A DNA stretch of 22,301 nucleotides from Candidatus Wallbacteria bacterium. GTDB lineage: Bacteria; Muiribacteriota; JAQTZZ01. Below the pieces are notes generated by a model. The model did no database searches. It was not told the origin of the DNA and saw only the letters and a program-made list of their open reading frames with translations. The position numbers and the translations under genes were made by a program. Positions 21,313-22,301 of the stretch are shown piece by piece (position 1 is the first letter of the stretch; the number at the start of each line of letters is the position of its first letter). The stretch lies in assembly GCA_028687545.1 (NCBI GenBank), contig JAQTZZ010000061.1, forward strand, positions 1-22,301, in the 5' to 3' direction.

Positions 21313-22020
21313 ATGACTGCCTGGAAATTTTACTTTCTACTTTTCCTCTGCTGCGCAGGATTCATGTTTGCCGGGTTCAATTCACGTGATTCCAGTGAAC
21401 CTGATGCAACATCTCAGGCTACAATCCTGCATCCTCTTCCCGGGGAAAGAGAGATGATTGCAGGGGAAAAGAACGAAAATCTTCCTGTCAGCCCGATTCC
21501 GCTGGTCTGGACCAGTGAAAATCTGCTGATGCAGACTTATGAAGTTTATCCCAGGCCTGAAAATGAATTCGGATATTTTGTCGAGTTGATCGATCTGGTA
21601 AAAGACAGGCAGTCCGAAGACGTGCTGGAAAAACTGTCGGGAAAGCTTGTCGGTAAAACGGCGAAGCTTACTCAGGATGAAGGATTCCAGCTGACTGAGG
21701 ATGAAAGCAGGAACAATGCTTATCCTTATCTGCATATATTTTATCAGATCAATGAAGCAGGCAAAGCTCATTATGGAGACACGATGATCAGACTGGAATA
21801 CAATGTCCTCCCCCCATTCGGGAAAATCAATGTCAGTCTGAAATTTTACCGCAAGCGTTACCGCTTTGGATGGACTACCGGGACTCTCCCGGTTTACAGG
21901 ATTTTTCCGGATGAAAATGTACGTTCGGATTTTGTAACAGACATCTCCACGGATAGCTATGCATCTAAAATATATGATTCAATCATGGATATAGTCTATC
22001 TGCGGATGATCGAGAAATGA
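21313..22020 (+). CDS. Exported protein of unknown function
   Basis: A 235-residue protein with AAAAAGGAGAG upstream of ATG 21313. The N terminus (KFYFLLFLCCAGFMFAG) is a signal peptide. A disordered stretch rich in Ser, Glu and Pro (residues about 24-60) leads to a domain of about 170 residues with mixed alpha/beta character (QTYEVYPRPENEFGYFVELI, IFYQINEAGKAHYGDTMIRL, INVSLKFYRKRYRFGW). It ends in a helical segment (SKIYDSIMDIVYLRMIEK). I recognise no family. The gene is divergent from sppA and has no clear operon partner. Confidence 0.65.
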   Translation: MTAWKFYFLLFLCCAGFMFAGFNSRDSSEPDATSQATILHPLPGEREMIAGEKNENLPVSPIPLVWTSENLLMQTYEVYPRPENEFGYFVELIDLVKDRQSEDVLEKLSGKLVGKTAKLTQDEGFQLTEDESRNNAYPYLHIFYQINEAGKAHYGDTMIRLEYNVLPPFGKINVSLKFYRKRYRFGWTTGTLPVYRIFPDENVRSDFVTDISTDSYASKIYDSIMDIVYLRMIEK

Positions 22021-22051
22021 AATAAGTTCCAGGACTTATGAAAATTCCCGG

Positions 22052-22201
22052 TTATTCTGCTTCAGCCTCATGTTCATTTTCAATCTTTACGAGAGGCATT
22101 TTAAAAGGCTTGCCCAGAAATTCTTTCTGAAAACTGAAGGAAGCTGGAATCTCAATTATCTGATTGATCTTTTCAAAATTTTCTGTCAGGCAAAGCACCA
22201 T
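22052..22201 (-). CDS. Small protein of 49 residues, unknown function
   Basis: Minus-strand ATG at 22201 preceded by CCGGAGGTTAAG, an excellent ribosome binding site, and by an extended -10 element. The product begins MVLCLTENFEKINQIIEIPA and ends in an acidic tail (ENEHEAEAE). It has no membrane segment and no recognised motif. The strong translation signals are the main reason to call it a gene. It is convergent with the exported protein, with 31 bases between stops. Confidence 0.5.
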   Translation of the reverse strand: MVLCLTENFEKINQIIEIPASFSFQKEFLGKPFKMPLVKIENEHEAEAE

Positions 22202-22221
22202 CTTAACCTCCGGTTGGATAA

Positions 22222-22230
22222 AATATAGCA
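22222..22230 (-). promoter_or_regulatory. Extended -10 promoter element of the 49-residue protein gene
   Basis: Minus-strand TGCTATATT at 22230-22222 (TGN plus TATATT), about 20 bases before the start codon. No good -35 is seen, which is usual for extended -10 promoters. Confidence 0.4.
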
Positions 22231-22265
22231 AACTTCATACCAGAGCTTTTAAAACAACCCAAGAG

Positions 22266-22297
22266 GTTGGTATGTTGGTAAGTTGGTAGGTTGGAGA
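22266..22297 (+). repeat. Octamer tandem repeat (GTTGGTAN), four copies at the window edge
   Basis: GTTGGTAT, GTTGGTAA, GTTGGTAG and GTTGGAGA follow one another without gaps from 22266 to 22297. The first seven bases are constant in three copies. The array may continue beyond the window. It lies upstream of the small minus-strand gene. Confidence 0.75.
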
Positions 22298-22301
22298 GTC
22301 C

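Noticed and set aside
1-22301. CRISPR array, tRNA, rRNA, transposase or phage genes
   Set aside because: No regularly spaced repeats, cloverleaf-like sequence, rRNA core sequence or recombinase motif was recognised on either strand.

Overview
The window reads as a compact bacterial chromosome segment with a Gram-negative type cell plan: it encodes Sec and lipoprotein signal peptides, a TolC-like outer-membrane factor, STN (secretin N-terminal) type domains and a Flp-type pilin. Most genes have strong GGAGG-type ribosome binding sites, and several neighbours overlap or are separated by only a few bases. The mix (a TldD/TldE pair, an FmdB zinc ribbon, a PknB-like kinase with an extracytoplasmic tail, an orphan Flp pilin and many unrecognised secreted proteins) suggests a deep-branching, poorly characterised bacterium. 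Candidate phyla such as Riflebacteria or Wallbacteria are a guess from gene style only.

Layout. 1-2090 is an A+T-rich accessory block: an ankyrin-repeat membrane protein whose 5' end looks frameshifted, then an N-terminally truncated PIN (VapC-like) toxin with its small partner. 2237-4705 is leuS. It faces an ECF-transporter S-component-like gene on the minus strand, behind which lies a relic of a VOC/glyoxalase gene. 5359-6800 holds two secreted or lipid-anchored proteins (PEBP family; TPR-like), each with its own promoter. 6804-8663 (minus) is a cytoplasmic GH13 maltodextrin hydrolase, divergent from an FmdB zinc-ribbon protein. 9181-11197 (minus) is a two-gene unit, an OB-fold secreted protein followed by a TolC-like protein, whose best start may be ATT.

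11278-15420 is the most unusual part. A Ser/Thr kinase carries a transmembrane helix and an extracytoplasmic half that looks built from GspC/PilP-like and STN-like modules. Nearby is a stand-alone secreted protein made of two STN-like repeats. It is divergent from an unknown gene across a pair of overlapping perfect palindromes, and it is followed by an unknown secreted protein whose 3' part is frame-broken.

15440-18153 (minus) is an overlapping tldD-tldE pair. 18342-19628 encodes a 60-residue membrane protein and a helical secreted protein, closed by a strong bidirectional terminator shared with a convergent 57-residue Flp pilin that has a sigma-54-like upstream element. SppA (minus), a last unknown exported protein, a 49-residue small protein and an octamer tandem repeat end the window. 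Three genes lacking a Shine-Dalgarno sequence have a -10-like hexamer exactly six bases before ATG, which suggests leaderless transcripts. No tRNA, rRNA, CRISPR array or transposase was seen.
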